A DNA stretch of 50,462 nucleotides from CAZVWH01 sp964631175. Its GTDB lineage: Bacteria; Planctomycetota; Phycisphaerae; Sedimentisphaerales; Anaerobacaceae. Below, one piece after another: positions 49,720-50,462 of the stretch. The first letter of the stretch is position 1, and every line of letters starts with the position of its first letter. A program made the translations under genes and the position numbers. The DNA is taken from positions 1-50,462 of the forward strand of contig CAZVWH010000008.1 of assembly GCA_964631175.1 (NCBI GenBank), read 5' to 3'. Under the pieces are notes generated by a model. It was not told the origin of the DNA, did not search any database, and saw only the letters and a program-made list of their open reading frames with translations.

Positions 49720-50462
49720 TTATATTTTCTTAACATCAACTAAGTTTTTATTTGGTATGATAAGTTGGTTATTCTTGATGTACAACTTGCCATTAGGATT
49801 TGGTCGATATTGGTTAATCCATTTCAGTATTGCTTCATAATCTTTTAACTCAATATCATAACGAGATGCTTTGAAATCATTCGCATTTTTAGTAAAGTAA
49901 GATGTTGTTGCAATCAAAGCGTTGGCAACTTTTAAATTACTCTTAATTCCATATAGTGCTCGGACAACATTTACGCTAACCTTATTCTTCGGGCTATATT
50001 TTTTGCATTCGATAATCCAGGAAGTCTTAACTCCGCTTACAATATCTTTAGAGATAGCAAAAATATCATAACCACCATCTTTAACAGGCGGTGTCAATTG
50101 AATCTGCCAGCCATAGCTCGCTAATATTTCCGCAATAAGCTCTTCAAATTGTCGTGGCTTAATTTTATATAAGGCTTTAGGATGTTTTTTCAAATAGTTG
50201 ATTAACTCTGTAGTTACGACACCAACCACTTTGATTAGCTGTTTTGGTAATAATTTTTCGGTGTGTAGCAATGGACTAACTATTATATCCTCATCCTTAT
50301 AAAGGAAGTTTTTGCTAAGTCTTTTTATAATAGATGCGTGCATCTGCGAGACGCGGGACTCAGACAAATCCAGAGCTTCACCTATCCCCTTTATCGTCAT
50401 CCCTTCATAATAATACAAAACAATGATCAGCCGTTCTGCCCGTGTCAGTCCCTTGGTAAGTA
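49720..50462 (-). CDS. Sigma-70 region 4 fused to Mrr-type restriction endonuclease domain (5' end outside window)
   Basis: The frame stays open to the window edge, so the N-terminal part is missing here; 247 residues are visible. They begin G-L-T-R-A-E-R-L-I-I-V-L-Y-Y-Y-E-G-M-T and G-I-G-E-A-L-D-L-S-E-S-R-V-S-Q-M-H-A-S. This is the region 4.2 helix-turn-helix of FliA/WhiG-type sigma factors. Instead of ending there the protein goes on through a helical linker into a PD-(D/E)xK nuclease domain of the Mrr kind. With numbering from the TTG at 50418: F-E-E-L-I-A-E-I-L-A-S-Y-G-W, D118 in D-G-G-Y-D, then E137 and K139 in I-I-E-C-K-K-Y. All catalytic residues are present. Function unknown: a promoter-recognising or DNA-targeted nuclease is one reading. 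Confidence 0.85.
   Translation of the reverse strand, partial: LTKGLTRAERLIIVLYYYEGMTIKGIGEALDLSESRVSQMHASIIKRLSKNFLYKDEDIIVSPLLHTEKLLPKQLIKVVGVVTTELINYLKKHPKALYKIKPRQFEELIAEILASYGWQIQLTPPVKDGGYDIFAISKDIVSGVKTSWIIECKKYSPKNKVSVNVVRALYGIKSNLKVANALIATTSYFTKNANDFKASRYDIELKDYEAILKWINQYRPNPNGKLYIKNNQLIIPNKNLVDVKKI

Overview
The window looks like chromosome from an uncultured or little-studied member of the Planctomycetota, most likely a Phycisphaerae/Sedimentisphaerales-type bacterium. This is inferred, not proven. The support is a combination of a type I dockerin on a secreted protein, an H-X9-DG pseudopilin, large secreted Fn3/PA14 proteins, a DUF4954 protein, a FliA/WhiG-like sigma factor tail fused to a nuclease, and intergenic regions full of short palindromic repeats. 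No rRNA, tRNA, CRISPR array, complete transposase gene or phage module was seen.

Left part (1-24 kb). A secreted Ada-like zinc-ribbon protein, MntP, a DUF362 ferredoxin protein and a LexA/CI-like regulator face right. A left-facing set follows: a cobalamin riboswitch, a secreted DUF4465-dockerin protein, an H-X9-DG pseudopilin and ComF. Then come an FAH-family hydrolase, membrane proteins of unknown role, an ArsR-permease-thioredoxin-CcdA' metal or redox cluster (ccdA has lost its 5' half), a membrane protein/winged-helix/M23 peptidase group, rpoN, recR, a 1076-residue PA14/Fn3 surface protein and a DUF47-PiT phosphate uptake operon.

Middle (24-31.5 kb). purM and purF flank a broken four-helix-bundle (S23-like) gene that is full of small mobile repeats. 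One 159-bp element has 15-bp terminal inverted repeats and a perfect 9-bp target duplication. A second element supplies the stop codon of purF. Next are a TPP riboswitch with terminator driving a THI4-type thiazole synthase and an HD hydrolase, then pgsA and rimO on the other strand.

Right part (31.5-50.5 kb). A secretin-like lipoprotein with a small partner, a decayed beta-helix fragment, an esterase, ribH-nusB-parA, a TPR protein, a WYL regulator, a parvulin lipoprotein, and DUF4954-nagB (amino-sugar metabolism). After these come a degenerate amidase-like protein, a frameshifted homocysteine methyltransferase with an ASCH gene, a HEPN-like protein, a HAD hydrolase, a repeat-rich spacer, and finally, running off the end, sigma-70 region 4 fused to an Mrr-type PD-(D/E)xK nuclease.

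The two most unusual items are the sigma-factor/restriction-nuclease fusion at the right edge and the cobalamin-riboswitch operon for a dockerin-bearing surface protein, a pseudopilin and ComF. A third theme is the repeat load: at least five families of short palindromes, sometimes nested in each other, which have rewritten the ends of several proteins.
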